This document shows positions 7,435-14,938 of a stretch of DNA of 35,878 nt, piece after piece; within the stretch, counting starts at the first letter, position 1, and each line of letters begins with the position of its first letter. The notes beneath the pieces are model-generated. The model was not told the origin of the DNA and did no database searches. It saw only the letters and a list, made by a program, of their open reading frames with translations. The position numbers were made by a program, and so were the translations under genes. The DNA is from DATLFP01 sp035540955. GTDB lineage: Bacteria; Actinomycetota; Acidimicrobiia; Acidimicrobiales; CADCSY01. Location: the NCBI GenBank assembly GCA_035540955.1, contig DATLFP010000235.1, positions 1 to 35,878 of the forward strand, in the 5' to 3' direction.

Positions 7435-7710
7435 ATGGCACCGGTCCTTCCCGAGGCATCCGAGCACTGGCGGCTGCTGGCGTCGTGCCGGAACGTCGAC
7501 CCCGACCTGTTCTTCCCCGTGGGGACGACGGGGATGGCGATCGACCAGATCACGGCCGCCAAGGAGGTGTGCGGGGGATGCCCGGTGTCGGGCCCGTGCC
7601 TCGAGTTCGCCCTGACCACGAATCAGGACAGCGGCGTGTGGGGTGGCACCTCCGAGGAGGAACGGCGCACCTTGCGCCGCCGGTGGCTCCGCGAGCGACG
7701 GGCGAGCTGA
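7435..7710 (+). CDS. whiB1: WhiB-family [4Fe-4S] transcription factor, WhiB1-like
   Basis: This 91-residue regulator has the four WhiB cluster ligands Cys18, Cys46, Cys49 and Cys55 (Cx2Cx5C) and the GVWGG turn, followed by a basic SEEERRTLRRRWLRERR tail that contacts DNA. The blocks DPDLFFPVGTTG and TNQDSGVWGGTSEEERR resemble mycobacterial WhiB1 closely. WhiB1 binds the principal sigma factor and responds to nitric oxide through its cluster. ATG 7435 is favoured because aggag lies four bases upstream; a longer frame to 7366 has no comparable ribosome site. The gene converges on a pdtaS-like kinase, the same arrangement as Rv3219 (whiB1) and Rv3220c (pdtaS) in Mycobacterium tuberculosis, which supports orthology. 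Confidence 0.92.
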   Translation: MAPVLPEASEHWRLLASCRNVDPDLFFPVGTTGMAIDQITAAKEVCGGCPVSGPCLEFALTTNQDSGVWGGTSEEERRTLRRRWLRERRAS

Positions 7711-7737
7711 GCACCCCCCGGTCGCGCGTCTCGGCGG

Positions 7738-9231
7738 TCACTCGGCGCTGATCGGCAGGCGCAGCTCGGCGACGGTGCCCGGGCCGCCACCGCCGGGCGG
7801 CTCGTCCGCGTGCCGGGCGCGCAGATCGATGGTGCCCTCGATCTGGCTCGCCACGAGCGTCCGCACGATCGACAGGCCGAGCCCGTCCTGACCTTCGAGG
7901 GTGAAACCCTCGGGCAGGCCGACCCCGTTGTCGGCGACCTTCACCGTCAGGTTCCGCCCGTCGTTCTCGAGGTGGACGAGCACGCGGACCTCATCGACGC
8001 CCAGCGCCCCCTCTTCGGGGAATGCGTGGTCGACGGCATTCTGCAACAGCTCGGTGAGCACGACCGCGAGCGGGGTGGCGACCGTCGCCGGCACCCGGCC
8101 GGCATCGCCCTCCACCCGGAACCGCACCGGCCGATCGGGTGACTGCACCGCCTCCTCGACCATGCGCACGAGCGGCCGCACGATCTCCTGGAACGACACG
8201 TCGTCGCCGGTCTCCCGCGAGAGGATCTCGTGCACGAGGGCGATCGACCGGATCCGGCGCACCGACTCCTCGATGGCCGCCTTCGCCTCGGGAGCGTCGA
8301 GCCGTCGGCCCTGGAGCCGCAGCAGCGACGAGATCGTCTGGAGGTTGTTCTTCACACGGTGGTGGATCTCGCGGATCGTCGCGTCCATCGAGCTGAGAAG
8401 GCGGTCGCGACGGCGGAGCTCGGAGATGTCGCGCAGGAGCACGAGCCCCCCGCTCACGCCGTCCTCGGCGATGAGGGGAAGACAGCGCAGGAGCACGGTC
8501 ACGTCGGGGCCCTGCTCGATCTCCTCCGACACCGGTCGCCCGAGCGCCATCGCCGCGCCGACGGCCGTGGTCCCGACCCCGAGGTCGGCGAGCCGCTCGC
8601 CCTCGGCGTTGGTGTGCACCCCCATCTTGTGGAGCGCCGAGATGGCGTTGGGCGACGCGTACTCGACGCAACCGTCGACGTCGACGACGATGGCGCCGTC
8701 GCCGACGCGCGGCGCCTCCTCGGCCAGCACGTCGTCGGTCGGGAACGGGAAGGACCCGGCAGCGATCATGCGGGCGAACCGCTGGAACACCGACAGGTAG
8801 GTGCGCTCGAGCTCGCCCGGCTGCCGGCCGATGTTCGGTCGCGACTCCCGCGCGCACACGGCGATGACCTCACCGTCGAGGCGGACGGGGATGGCGAGCA
8901 CCCGCACCCGCTCGTCGATCGTCGCCACCCGGATCTCGCCCTCGACGAGCTCGCCGGTCCGGAGGGCGCGGGCCACCAGCGGGCGGCTCGTCTCGTCGAC
9001 CAGGTCACCGACGAAGTCCTGCCGGTAGAGCGTCTGGTTGGTGCTTGGGCGAACCTGTCCGACGACGACGAAGCGCCGACCGCTCTCACCGGCGACCGGG
9101 ACGAACAGCAGCAGGTCGGCGAAGCACAGGTCGGCGAGCGGGTTCCACGTCGAGACCAGCCGCTGGAGATGCGTGATCCGGGTGGCGTCGTAGCGGGCGT
9201 GGAGCCGGACGAGCTCGGCGAGGGTGGCCAC
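7738..9231 (-). CDS. pdtaS: PdtaS-type soluble sensor histidine kinase
   Basis: This 497-residue protein has an N-terminal GAF-like sensor domain (about 1-155), a PAS domain (about 170-270) and a HisKA_2/HATPase module. The phosphorylation-site block EIHHRVKNNLQTISSLL is around residues 288-303, with His291 the likely phospho-acceptor. The ATPase part shows ELLQNAVDHAFP (N box), VADNGVGLPEG (G1) and GLGLSIVRTLV (G2). No membrane segment is present, so it is cytosolic. In mycobacteria PdtaS phosphorylates the ANTAR regulator PdtaR, which binds RNA; no PdtaR gene is in this window. GTG 9231 follows the HisJ-like stop by three bases, so it is probably the last gene of the DUF3107-ArsA-ArsA-HisJ operon. 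Confidence 0.9.
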   Translation of the reverse strand: MATLAELVRLHARYDATRITHLQRLVSTWNPLADLCFADLLLFVPVAGESGRRFVVVGQVRPSTNQTLYRQDFVGDLVDETSRPLVARALRTGELVEGEIRVATIDERVRVLAIPVRLDGEVIAVCARESRPNIGRQPGELERTYLSVFQRFARMIAAGSFPFPTDDVLAEEAPRVGDGAIVVDVDGCVEYASPNAISALHKMGVHTNAEGERLADLGVGTTAVGAAMALGRPVSEEIEQGPDVTVLLRCLPLIAEDGVSGGLVLLRDISELRRRDRLLSSMDATIREIHHRVKNNLQTISSLLRLQGRRLDAPEAKAAIEESVRRIRSIALVHEILSRETGDDVSFQEIVRPLVRMVEEAVQSPDRPVRFRVEGDAGRVPATVATPLAVVLTELLQNAVDHAFPEEGALGVDEVRVLVHLENDGRNLTVKVADNGVGLPEGFTLEGQDGLGLSIVRTLVASQIEGTIDLRARHADEPPGGGGPGTVAELRLPISAE

Positions 9232-9234
9232 TGC

Positions 9235-10104
9235 TCAGCCGATCGGGACCGCTCGGGGCCGGCGAGCGTCGTAGGCCTGCAGCGAGTCGTAGCCGGCGTC
9301 CGCCAGGAGCGCGCGCACGTCGGGGCCCCGCTCCGCGACCCGATCGAGGCTGTGAGCGTCGGTCGCGGTGGTCACCGGCACGCCGCGCGCCCGGAAGCGC
9401 GCGAGCAGCGGGGGTGCCGGGTACGCCTCCGCCACCGGCTTGCGCCAGCCGGCGGTGCTGACCTCCGCGGCCATGCCGCTGGCGGCGGCGGCCTCCGCCA
9501 TCCGGTCGTAGAACTCGTCGGGGACGGCCGGAACGCGACCGCCGAGCTTGACGAGGTCGGGATGGGCGAGGACGTCGCACACCCCCGACGCCGCCAGCTC
9601 CTCCAGTGACGTCGTGTAGTCGCTCCACACCGCCTCGACCGTGCGCTTGTCCCACTCCGCCGCGAACACCTCGCTGCCGAGGTTGTCGAAGCCCCACGCC
9701 CCGATCCAGTGCACCGAGCCGAGGAGCACGTCGAACGGGTAGCCGGCGAGCACGGCCTGGACCTCGTGCATCCGGTCCCGGTAGTAGTCGACCTCCAGGC
9801 CGAGGACGACGGGCAGGCCCTCGGCCTTGGCCGCCAGCACGACCTCGACGTACTCGTCGAGGTCGGCGCCCACCTCGGGCTCCCAGAACGCCCGCATCCC
9901 GGCGCGCAGGGCCGCGTCGGGCTCGACCTCCCACCACCCGCGGAAGACGGCGTCGAGCTGACGGAAGCGATGGAGGTGCTCGGTCAGCGCGATCTCCGTC
10001 ACCCCGTGCTCCTGGGCCCGCTCGCAGTAGGCGCGCACCTGGTCGAGCGTCGTGCGCAGCGGGCGCGGGCCGTGCTCCCACAGGTGGAGGTGGTAGTCGA
10101 GCAC
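9235..10104 (-). CDS. hisJ: PHP-domain histidinol-phosphatase (HisJ-like)
   Basis: This 289-residue protein has all the PHP metal-site motifs: DYHLHL at the N-terminus, ALTEHLHRF, GLEVDYY, LLGSVHWIGAWGFD, DVLAHPDLVK and the final TTATDAHSL. These support a trinuclear metal phosphoesterase of the HisJ class, which removes phosphate from histidinol phosphate in histidine synthesis. Other PHP phosphatases cannot be excluded, and no other his gene is nearby. The start is GTG 10104, which places the first HxH motif at residues 4-6, as is normal for HisJ. The following pdtaS gene begins three bases after the stop; the preceding ArsA-like gene ends 40 bases upstream. Confidence 0.82.
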   Translation of the reverse strand: MLDYHLHLWEHGPRPLRTTLDQVRAYCERAQEHGVTEIALTEHLHRFRQLDAVFRGWWEVEPDAALRAGMRAFWEPEVGADLDEYVEVVLAAKAEGLPVVLGLEVDYYRDRMHEVQAVLAGYPFDVLLGSVHWIGAWGFDNLGSEVFAAEWDKRTVEAVWSDYTTSLEELAASGVCDVLAHPDLVKLGGRVPAVPDEFYDRMAEAAAASGMAAEVSTAGWRKPVAEAYPAPPLLARFRARGVPVTTATDAHSLDRVAERGPDVRALLADAGYDSLQAYDARRPRAVPIG

Positions 10105-10144
10105 CGAGGCATCGTACGGGCGCCACCCCGCCCGCCCCGGGGAG

Positions 10145-11290
10145 TCAACGCCAGACGGCCTCGCCGAGGCGGACGAGCCCGCCCAGGTCGTAGATGTCGG
10201 TGTCGAAGTACGGGACCGCCGCGACGACGTCGGCCGCGGCACCGAGGTCGTGGCGCTGCTCCGCCTCGCGCTTGGCCACGACCTGGAAGTTGAGGAAGCT
10301 GGCGCCGATCTCGTGCAGCACCCGCTCGACCGACTTGCGCTCGCCGATGTCCTCCGGGAGCGCCGCCGCGACACCGGCGGGATCGTCGCACAGCTTGGTG
10401 GCCGCCGTCGTCGCGTCGCGGTCGAGCAGGTAGCCGGGCAGCACCTTGTTGAGCACGACCGCGCCGAGCTGCAGGTCGCGCGCTCGCAGCGCATCGACGA
10501 AGTACCGCGCCTCCTGCACGGGCGCCGGCTCGAGCGTCGTCACCACCACGAAGGTGGTCCGCCGATCGACGAGCAGTCGCTCGACGGCTCGTGCCCGCTC
10601 GACGAAGCCGTCGTACATCGTCTGGAAGAGCATGAAGAACTCGGCGATGTCCTCGAGGAACTGCGAGCCGAGGATCCGATCGGCGACCTGGTAGAAGGGC
10701 CGCGACGCCATGTTCATCAGCCGCGACCGGTACGGCGCCAGCAGCCATCGCAGCAACCGGCTCGAGAAGAAGTCGGCCATGCGCTCCGGCGCCTCGAGGA
10801 AGTCGATGGCGTTCCGTGTCGGCGGCGTGTCGACCACGATCAGGTCGTACTTGCCCGAGGCGTGCAGCTCGTAGAGCCGCTCCATGGCGATGTAGTCGTG
10901 GCTCTGGACGAACTTGCCCGTGACGTTCTGGTAGAGCGGGTTGGCGAGGATCTTGTCGTGGGTGGCGTCGTCGGGGGCGTGACGCCGAACGAGGTCGTCC
11001 CAGCTCTGCTTGGTGTCGAGCATGGCCGCCCACAGCTCGCCCCGTGGCTCCTGATCGGCGTCGGCGAAGGCTGCGGCGCCCACCCTGGTCTCGACGTTGC
11101 CGAACGCCTCGAGGCCCATGGCGTTGGCGAGGCGACGTGCGGGGTCGACGGTCAGCACCAGGACCTTGCCGCCGTGGTGGACGGCCGCCATCGTCGCCAG
11201 CGCGGCGGCGGTGGTCGTCTTGCCGACCCCGCCGGAGCCGCACGTCACGACGATCTCCTTCGACGCGAGGAGCTGGTCGATCGAGCTCAT
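10145..11290 (-). CDS. ArsA-family ATPase, second of a pair
   Basis: This 381-residue protein is a deviant-Walker ATPase of the ArsA/Get3 group. It has the P-loop TCGSGGVGKTTTAAALA near the N-terminus, the switch region VLTVDPARRLANAMG, and VVDTPPTRNAIDFLEAPERM. Actinobacteria typically carry two adjacent ArsA-like genes, such as Rv3679 and Rv3680, whose products form a complex; they are not arsenite pumps in the classical sense. The ATG at 11290 follows the first ArsA-like stop by three bases, so the two are coupled. No membrane partner or arsenic gene is nearby. The client or ligand is unknown. Confidence 0.88.
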   Translation of the reverse strand: MSSIDQLLASKEIVVTCGSGGVGKTTTAAALATMAAVHHGGKVLVLTVDPARRLANAMGLEAFGNVETRVGAAAFADADQEPRGELWAAMLDTKQSWDDLVRRHAPDDATHDKILANPLYQNVTGKFVQSHDYIAMERLYELHASGKYDLIVVDTPPTRNAIDFLEAPERMADFFSSRLLRWLLAPYRSRLMNMASRPFYQVADRILGSQFLEDIAEFFMLFQTMYDGFVERARAVERLLVDRRTTFVVVTTLEPAPVQEARYFVDALRARDLQLGAVVLNKVLPGYLLDRDATTAATKLCDDPAGVAAALPEDIGERKSVERVLHEIGASFLNFQVVAKREAEQRHDLGAAADVVAAVPYFDTDIYDLGGLVRLGEAVWR

Positions 11291-11293
11291 GGT

Positions 11294-12244
11294 CTAGAAC
11301 CCCAGCTCGGCGCCGAGCGCCTCGGCGACCTGGTTGGTGGCGCGGAGCCCGTGGCTGCGGACGAAGAGCTCGGGGACGTAGAGGATCGGGAGCGTCGGAT
11401 CGACACCCGCCCGCAGCCGGCTGAGGTGACCCGAGCGCGTGCGGCGCAGCGTCACCGCGAGGCGGGCGGCCTCGAGCACCGGTTCGGCCGGCGCGCCCAG
11501 CGACGACGCGAACACGCCGGCGTGCTCCGGCTCCCGGAGGCGCTCGAAGATCTCCTCCTCGGCCCGGCCGAACAGCTCGGGCAGCACGCGGTTCACGACG
11601 ATCGACGCCACGTCGACGTCGGTCTCGTCGCGGATCCGGCCGATGAGCTCGAGGGACTCGGTCACGGGCATCTCCTCGGGCGAGGCCACGATCACCACGC
11701 CGGTCTGGGCCGGGTCCCCGAGGATGTCCATCAGCCACCCGGTCTGGTCGCGCACCATGCCGACCTTCACGAGCTCGTTGATCGCCTGGGGTGCGCGGAG
11801 CTGACCCACCACGTGGCCGCTCGCCGGGGCGTCGACCACCACGAGGTCGTAGTGACGCTCGCGCACCTCCCAACCGAGCTTGCCCACGGTGAGGATCTCC
11901 TTCACCCCCGGGGCGGCGTTGGCGAGGAAGTCGAACGTGCGGGCCAGCGGGCCGATCTTCGCCAGCAGCGGGAGCTTGAGCTGGAGCCCGAGGTACTCCT
12001 TCAGCGACTCCTCGGTGTCCATGGCCATCACGTGGAGGTCGTGCTGCACCTCGCGTGCCTGGAAGCCGGCCCGCGGCGTCTCGTAGAAGTCGGTGAGGTT
12101 CCCCTTGGCGTCGACCTCGCAGACGAGCGTGCGGCGGCCCTCGCGCGCCGCCAGGAGGCCGAGGGCGGCTGCGACCGTCGTCTTGCCGACCCCGCCCTTG
12201 CCGGTGACGAACAGAAGCCGCCGATCGAGGAGTGCGACCGGCAT
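11294..12244 (-). CDS. ArsA-family ATPase, first of a pair
   Basis: This 316-residue protein has the ArsA-type P-loop FVTGKGGVGKTTVAAALGLLA near residues 12-32, LVCEVDAKGNLTDFYE (switch I-like) and LVVVDAPASGHVVGQLRAP (switch II-like). It is shorter than its partner and probably forms a heteromer with it, as inferred from the paired mycobacterial genes. The Rv3679-Rv3680 pair lies beside whiB4; here the pair is in the same 5-kb neighbourhood as a whiB1-like gene. ATG 12244 is the only reasonable start before the first strand. DUF3107 is 34 bases upstream on the same strand. Confidence 0.88.
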   Translation of the reverse strand: MPVALLDRRLLFVTGKGGVGKTTVAAALGLLAAREGRRTLVCEVDAKGNLTDFYETPRAGFQAREVQHDLHVMAMDTEESLKEYLGLQLKLPLLAKIGPLARTFDFLANAAPGVKEILTVGKLGWEVRERHYDLVVVDAPASGHVVGQLRAPQAINELVKVGMVRDQTGWLMDILGDPAQTGVVIVASPEEMPVTESLELIGRIRDETDVDVASIVVNRVLPELFGRAEEEIFERLREPEHAGVFASSLGAPAEPVLEAARLAVTLRRTRSGHLSRLRAGVDPTLPILYVPELFVRSHGLRATNQVAEALGAELGF

Positions 12245-12278
12245 GAGGTTCCCCTATCCCGTCGGCGCCGCGCCGAAC

Positions 12279-12515
12279 CTAGATCCCGGCGAAGCCGATC
12301 CGACGTTCGTCGCCGGGCGCCCCGATCTCGACGTAGGCCAGCTTGGCCACGGGCACGCCGACCTGGCGACCCCGGCGGTCGGTGAGCCAGACCACGCCGC
12401 GATCGTCGGCCAGCGCCTTCTCGATGTCGGCCTTCACGGCGTCGGCATCGGCGTCCCCGCCGAGCTCGACCTCGATCTCCTTGGCGGTGTAGGTCACGCC
12501 GATGCGAACGTCCAC
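12279..12515 (-). CDS. DUF3107 family protein
   Basis: This 78-residue acidic protein matches the small actinobacterial DUF3107 family of unknown function. The sequence opens with the beta strand VRIGVTYTAKEIEVEL, has an acidic helix with ADADAVKADIEKALADDRGV and closes with KLAYVEIGAPGDERRIGF. It would be cytoplasmic. The GTG start at 12515 is six bases after a TAGGAT hexamer on the minus strand, so the transcript may be leaderless. It is probably the first gene of the run that continues through both ArsA-like ATPases, the HisJ-like phosphatase and pdtaS. Confidence 0.85.
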   Translation of the reverse strand: MDVRIGVTYTAKEIEVELGGDADADAVKADIEKALADDRGVVWLTDRRGRQVGVPVAKLAYVEIGAPGDERRIGFAGI

Positions 12516-12521
12516 GTCGGC

Positions 12522-12527
12522 ATCCTA
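12522..12527 (-). promoter_or_regulatory. Candidate -10 element of a leaderless DUF3107 promoter
   Basis: On the minus strand TAGGAT is followed by six bases and then the GTG start of DUF3107. This matches the usual distance from a -10 hexamer to the start of a leaderless actinobacterial mRNA. No good -35 hexamer was recognised. Confidence 0.4.
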
Positions 12528-12543
12528 GGGAGGCGTCGGTACA

Positions 12544-13233
12544 TTGCCCGAAGTGACCTTCCCCGCCGCCGCCGAGTCCGAGGAGCTCGACCTCCTCCGA
12601 CGCCGGGTGGTGAACGTCGTGGGCCACGAGCTGCGGACGCCGGTGACGACCTTGCGTGGCCTCGCCGAGCAGCTGGTCCAGGCGCCCGACGAGGAGTCCC
12701 GGCGGCCCCTGCTCGACGCCTTGGTGCGCAGCGCGGTCCGGCTCGAGCAGCTGGTCGACGACCTCCTGCTCGCCTCGGGCATCTTCACCGCCTCCCCGGC
12801 CGGCGACCCCGCCGACGTCGATCTCGCCGCCGCGGTGCGGCGGGCGGGATGGGACGGACCGGTGCAGGGGGAGGCGGTCGCCCGCGCCATCCCCGAGGCG
12901 GTCGACCGCGTGCTGGCGCCGATCGTCGACAACGCCCGCCGTCACGGCGACCCCGTTGAGGTGCGGATCGAGGCGCACGGCGACCAGGTGGTGGTCGACG
13001 TCGAGAGCGGCGGCCCGGTGATCGAGGCCGGCGATGCCGCCCTCCTGTGCGAACCCTTCTTCCGGGGCGAGGCCGCGGTGATGACCGCGCCCGGGCTGGG
13101 GCTCGGTCTCGCGGTGGCCCGCACCGTCGCCCGCTACCAGGGGGGCGACGTCCACGCGCACCCTCGAGCCGGCGGCGGGCTCGTCGTCCGGGTGGAGCTG
13201 CCGCGGCGGGAGGCAGGATCGGACCGGCAGTGA
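12544..13233 (+). CDS. Small soluble sensor histidine kinase
   Basis: This 229-residue kinase has a HisKA phospho-acceptor block VVGHELRTPVTTL (His28) and an HATPase domain with N box IVDNARRHG (Asn130) and a G2 loop GLGLGLAVARTVARYQGG. It has no membrane segment and no recognisable sensor domain. The G1 box is unusual: where kinases have DxGxG, it reads VESGGPVI (about 153-160), so the nucleotide-contacting Asp seems to be missing. TTG 12544 is chosen because gggagg lies ten bases upstream; GTG 12553 is further away. Its TGA overlaps the ATG of the receiver gene (TGATG), so the two are a cognate pair. Kinase activity is therefore likely but not certain. Confidence 0.82.
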   Translation: MPEVTFPAAAESEELDLLRRRVVNVVGHELRTPVTTLRGLAEQLVQAPDEESRRPLLDALVRSAVRLEQLVDDLLLASGIFTASPAGDPADVDLAAAVRRAGWDGPVQGEAVARAIPEAVDRVLAPIVDNARRHGDPVEVRIEAHGDQVVVDVESGGPVIEAGDAALLCEPFFRGEAAVMTAPGLGLGLAVARTVARYQGGDVHAHPRAGGGLVVRVELPRREAGSDRQ

Positions 13234-13595
13234 TGCGGGTTCTGGTCGTCGACGACGAAGAGGACGTGCGGGTCCTCCTCCGGGCCCAGCTGGAGCTGGC
13301 CGGCTACGAGGTGGCCGGCGAGGCGGCCGACGGTGTCGAGTGCCTCCGTCAGTGCGAAGACGACCCTCCCGACGCGGTGATCCTCGACCTCCTGATGCCG
13401 CGGGTGAGCGGCTTCGAGGTGATCCCGAAGCTCCGCACCAACCACCCCAAGATCGGGATCGTCGCCTACACCGCGGTCGCTGGAGACTTCGTGCGCGACG
13501 AGATGCGCCGAATGGGCATCCCGCTGGTGCTGAAGTCAGGGCAGTTCGGCAAGCTCGACAGCATCCTGCGGACCTTCGCCGCCGACGAGTCGTGA
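13233..13595 (+). CDS. Single-domain response regulator
   Basis: This 120-residue protein is a receiver domain only, with no DNA-binding or enzymatic output. The acid pocket DDEED at residues 7-11, phospho-acceptor Asp52 (VILDLLMP), Thr80 (AYTAV) and Lys101 (LVLKSG) are all present. ATG 13233 overlaps the stop of the kinase gene by one base, so it is presumably the kinase's partner. Such stand-alone receivers relay phosphate or act by protein contact. The final 60 bases are antisense to the 3' end of the convergent radical SAM gene. Confidence 0.9.
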   Translation: MRVLVVDDEEDVRVLLRAQLELAGYEVAGEAADGVECLRQCEDDPPDAVILDLLMPRVSGFEVIPKLRTNHPKIGIVAYTAVAGDFVRDEMRRMGIPLVLKSGQFGKLDSILRTFAADES

Positions 13596-14879
13596 TCGCT
13601 GCGCCGTGGTCGGCTCGGCGCAGCAGAACCACGACTCGGTGAGGTGCGGCCGCGCCTCGGCCGGGGTCCAGCGCGCCGGTGCGGGGGCGCCGATCGCCGC
13701 GCACACCTCGCGGAAGCCGGCGTCGGACCGCTCGACGAGCGCCGCCAGCTCCTGTTGCAGCACGTCCATGGCGGGGTCGATCGATCGCCACTGGTGGCCG
13801 AGGAGCTCGGCGTCGTAGCCGGTGAGGTGGGGGCGGATCTCCGGGGTCTCGAGCAGGAGCGAGCCGGTCGGGAGCAGCAGCCGGATCGACCAGTGCACGG
13901 GGTCGACGCTGCCCGCCAGATCGTGCTCGTCGACGAACCGCGCCAGATCGAGGAGCGACCGGTGGGTCGTCCACGGTGTGAACGGCATGAGCGAGGGTCG
14001 CGGCTCGATGCCGCTCGCCCGGAGCACCGCGACCGCGGCGGCCGCGTCGGCGGCCGTGTGGCCCTTGTCGAGGATGGCGAGCACGCGGTCATCGACGCAC
14101 TCGACCGCTGAGGTCACGAAGCGGCAGCCGGCGGCGGCGAATGCCGGCCAGAGATCGGCGTGGCGGAGGACGAGCTCGACCTTCGTGGTCACGTCGAACG
14201 TGAGCGTCGGGAACGCGGCGTGCACGGCGTCGACCACCCGGCGGGCGTGGTGCGGCCCGCTCAGGAAGTCGGGATCGGCGAAGGTGACGTGCTCGGCGCC
14301 GAGATCGACGAGCTGCGCGACGTCGGCCACCACGTCGTCGACGGCGACGATGCGGGTGCGACCGTCGTACACGGCCGGCACCGGGCAGTGGCGACAGCGG
14401 GACGCACAGCCCCGTCCGGCCTCGACGGCGCCGGCGAGCCGCTCCGTCCCGTCGCCGGGGGCGAACCGCGCGTAGCGCTCGAGCGGCGGCAGCAGGTCTC
14501 GCGCCGGTAGTCCCTCGTTCTGCGTCGGTCCACCCCCGGTCTCTCGGGGTTGGACCGACACAGAACCGGGGGGTTGGGCGGCCCAGGCGAGGAGGGGCTC
14601 GAGGTACTCGCCGCGGAACGTCTCGCCGTAGAGGCCGTAGGTCGCGACCGGGACGTCGAGCTGGGCGAGCAGCGGCTGGGCGAGGCGGGTCGCGGTGTGC
14701 ATCGTGGCCGAGATCGCCACGCGGTCGACGCCGTCGAGCACGGCCGGGTCCCAGTCCTCGACCGCCAGATCGACGCACCGCACGTCGTGGCCGGCCGCCC
14801 GCAGGGCGCCGGCCGGCACCGCCAGGTGCACCGGTTGGTGGCCCAGCTCGTACGTCGAGATCAGGAGGATCCTGCTCAT
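13536..14879 (-). CDS. CCAEP-tail radical SAM protein with N-terminal cobalamin-binding-like domain
   Basis: This 447-residue protein has an N-terminal Rossmann-like domain (about 1-100; opens RILLISTYELGHQPVHLA) resembling the B12-binding domains of class B radical SAM enzymes. A radical SAM barrel follows, with the cluster motif Cys158-x3-Cys162-x2-Cys165 in AGRGCASRCRHCP. The sequence ESWFCCAEP (Cys419-Cys420) near the C-terminus identifies the CUAEP/CCAEP-tail radical SAM group, in which the first or second Cys can be selenocysteine in relatives; here both are Cys codons. A 24-residue tail follows the motif and is antisense to the response-regulator gene. An upstream ATP-grasp gene is a likely functional partner. 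The substrate is unknown. The segment 105-121 is encoded by a long inverted repeat. Confidence 0.85.
   Translation of the reverse strand: MSRILLISTYELGHQPVHLAVPAGALRAAGHDVRCVDLAVEDWDPAVLDGVDRVAISATMHTATRLAQPLLAQLDVPVATYGLYGETFRGEYLEPLLAWAAQPPGSVSVQPRETGGGPTQNEGLPARDLLPPLERYARFAPGDGTERLAGAVEAGRGCASRCRHCPVPAVYDGRTRIVAVDDVVADVAQLVDLGAEHVTFADPDFLSGPHHARRVVDAVHAAFPTLTFDVTTKVELVLRHADLWPAFAAAGCRFVTSAVECVDDRVLAILDKGHTAADAAAAVAVLRASGIEPRPSLMPFTPWTTHRSLLDLARFVDEHDLAGSVDPVHWSIRLLLPTGSLLLETPEIRPHLTGYDAELLGHQWRSIDPAMDVLQQELAALVERSDAGFREVCAAIGAPAPARWTPAEARPHLTESWFCCAEPTTAQRSRLVGGEGPQDAVELAELP
14517..14566. repeat. Long inverted repeat inside the radical SAM coding region
   Basis: Two 21-base arms (14517-14537 and 14546-14566) match at 19 of 21 positions as an inverted repeat around an 8-base loop. 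In the mRNA strand one of the two differences becomes a G-U pair, leaving only one mismatch. The repeat encodes residues 105-121, in the linker between the Rossmann-like domain and the radical SAM barrel. It is not needed for either fold and resembles an in-frame palindromic insertion. Confidence 0.75.
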
Positions 14880-14938
14880 GTCTTCCGCTCCTGGCCTGCG
14901 GCCGGGCCGCTCGGGCCACGCTCGCTACGCTCGCTCAT
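14876..14938 (-). CDS. 20-codon micro-ORF linking the ATP-grasp and radical SAM genes
   Basis: Between the ATP-grasp stop and the radical SAM start lies an exact 21-codon frame. Its ATG overlaps the ATP-grasp TGA (ATGA) and its TGA overlaps the radical SAM ATG (ATGA). It encodes a 20-residue basic peptide that begins MSERSERGPS and ends QERKT. The last residues repeat the C-terminus of the ATP-grasp protein (SERKT), because a duplicated sequence gagcggaagacatgagc occurs at both ends. It may keep ribosomes moving between the two genes, encode a very small peptide, or be a chance by-product of a tandem duplication. No family is recognised, and there is no Cys or other obvious modification site. 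Confidence 0.35.
   Translation of the reverse strand: MSERSERGPSGPAAGQERKT

Noticed and set aside
10145..12244. Arsenite resistance operon
   Set aside because: Paired actinobacterial ArsA-like ATPases occur without arsenic genes; no ArsB, ArsC or ArsR is adjacent.
10250..12385. A 711-codon open plus-strand frame opposite the ArsA-like genes
   Set aside because: It is Val/Leu/Arg/Asp/Gly-rich shadow coding with no motif; both ArsA ATPases on the opposite strand have clear P-loops.
12028..13974. A 648-codon open minus-strand frame across the kinase and regulator genes
   Set aside because: No domain is seen; the plus-strand kinase and receiver have complete motifs and coupled starts.
13536..14879. 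Selenocysteine codon in the CxAEP motif
   Set aside because: Both positions are Cys codons and there is no in-frame TGA before the stop, so the protein is a Cys form.
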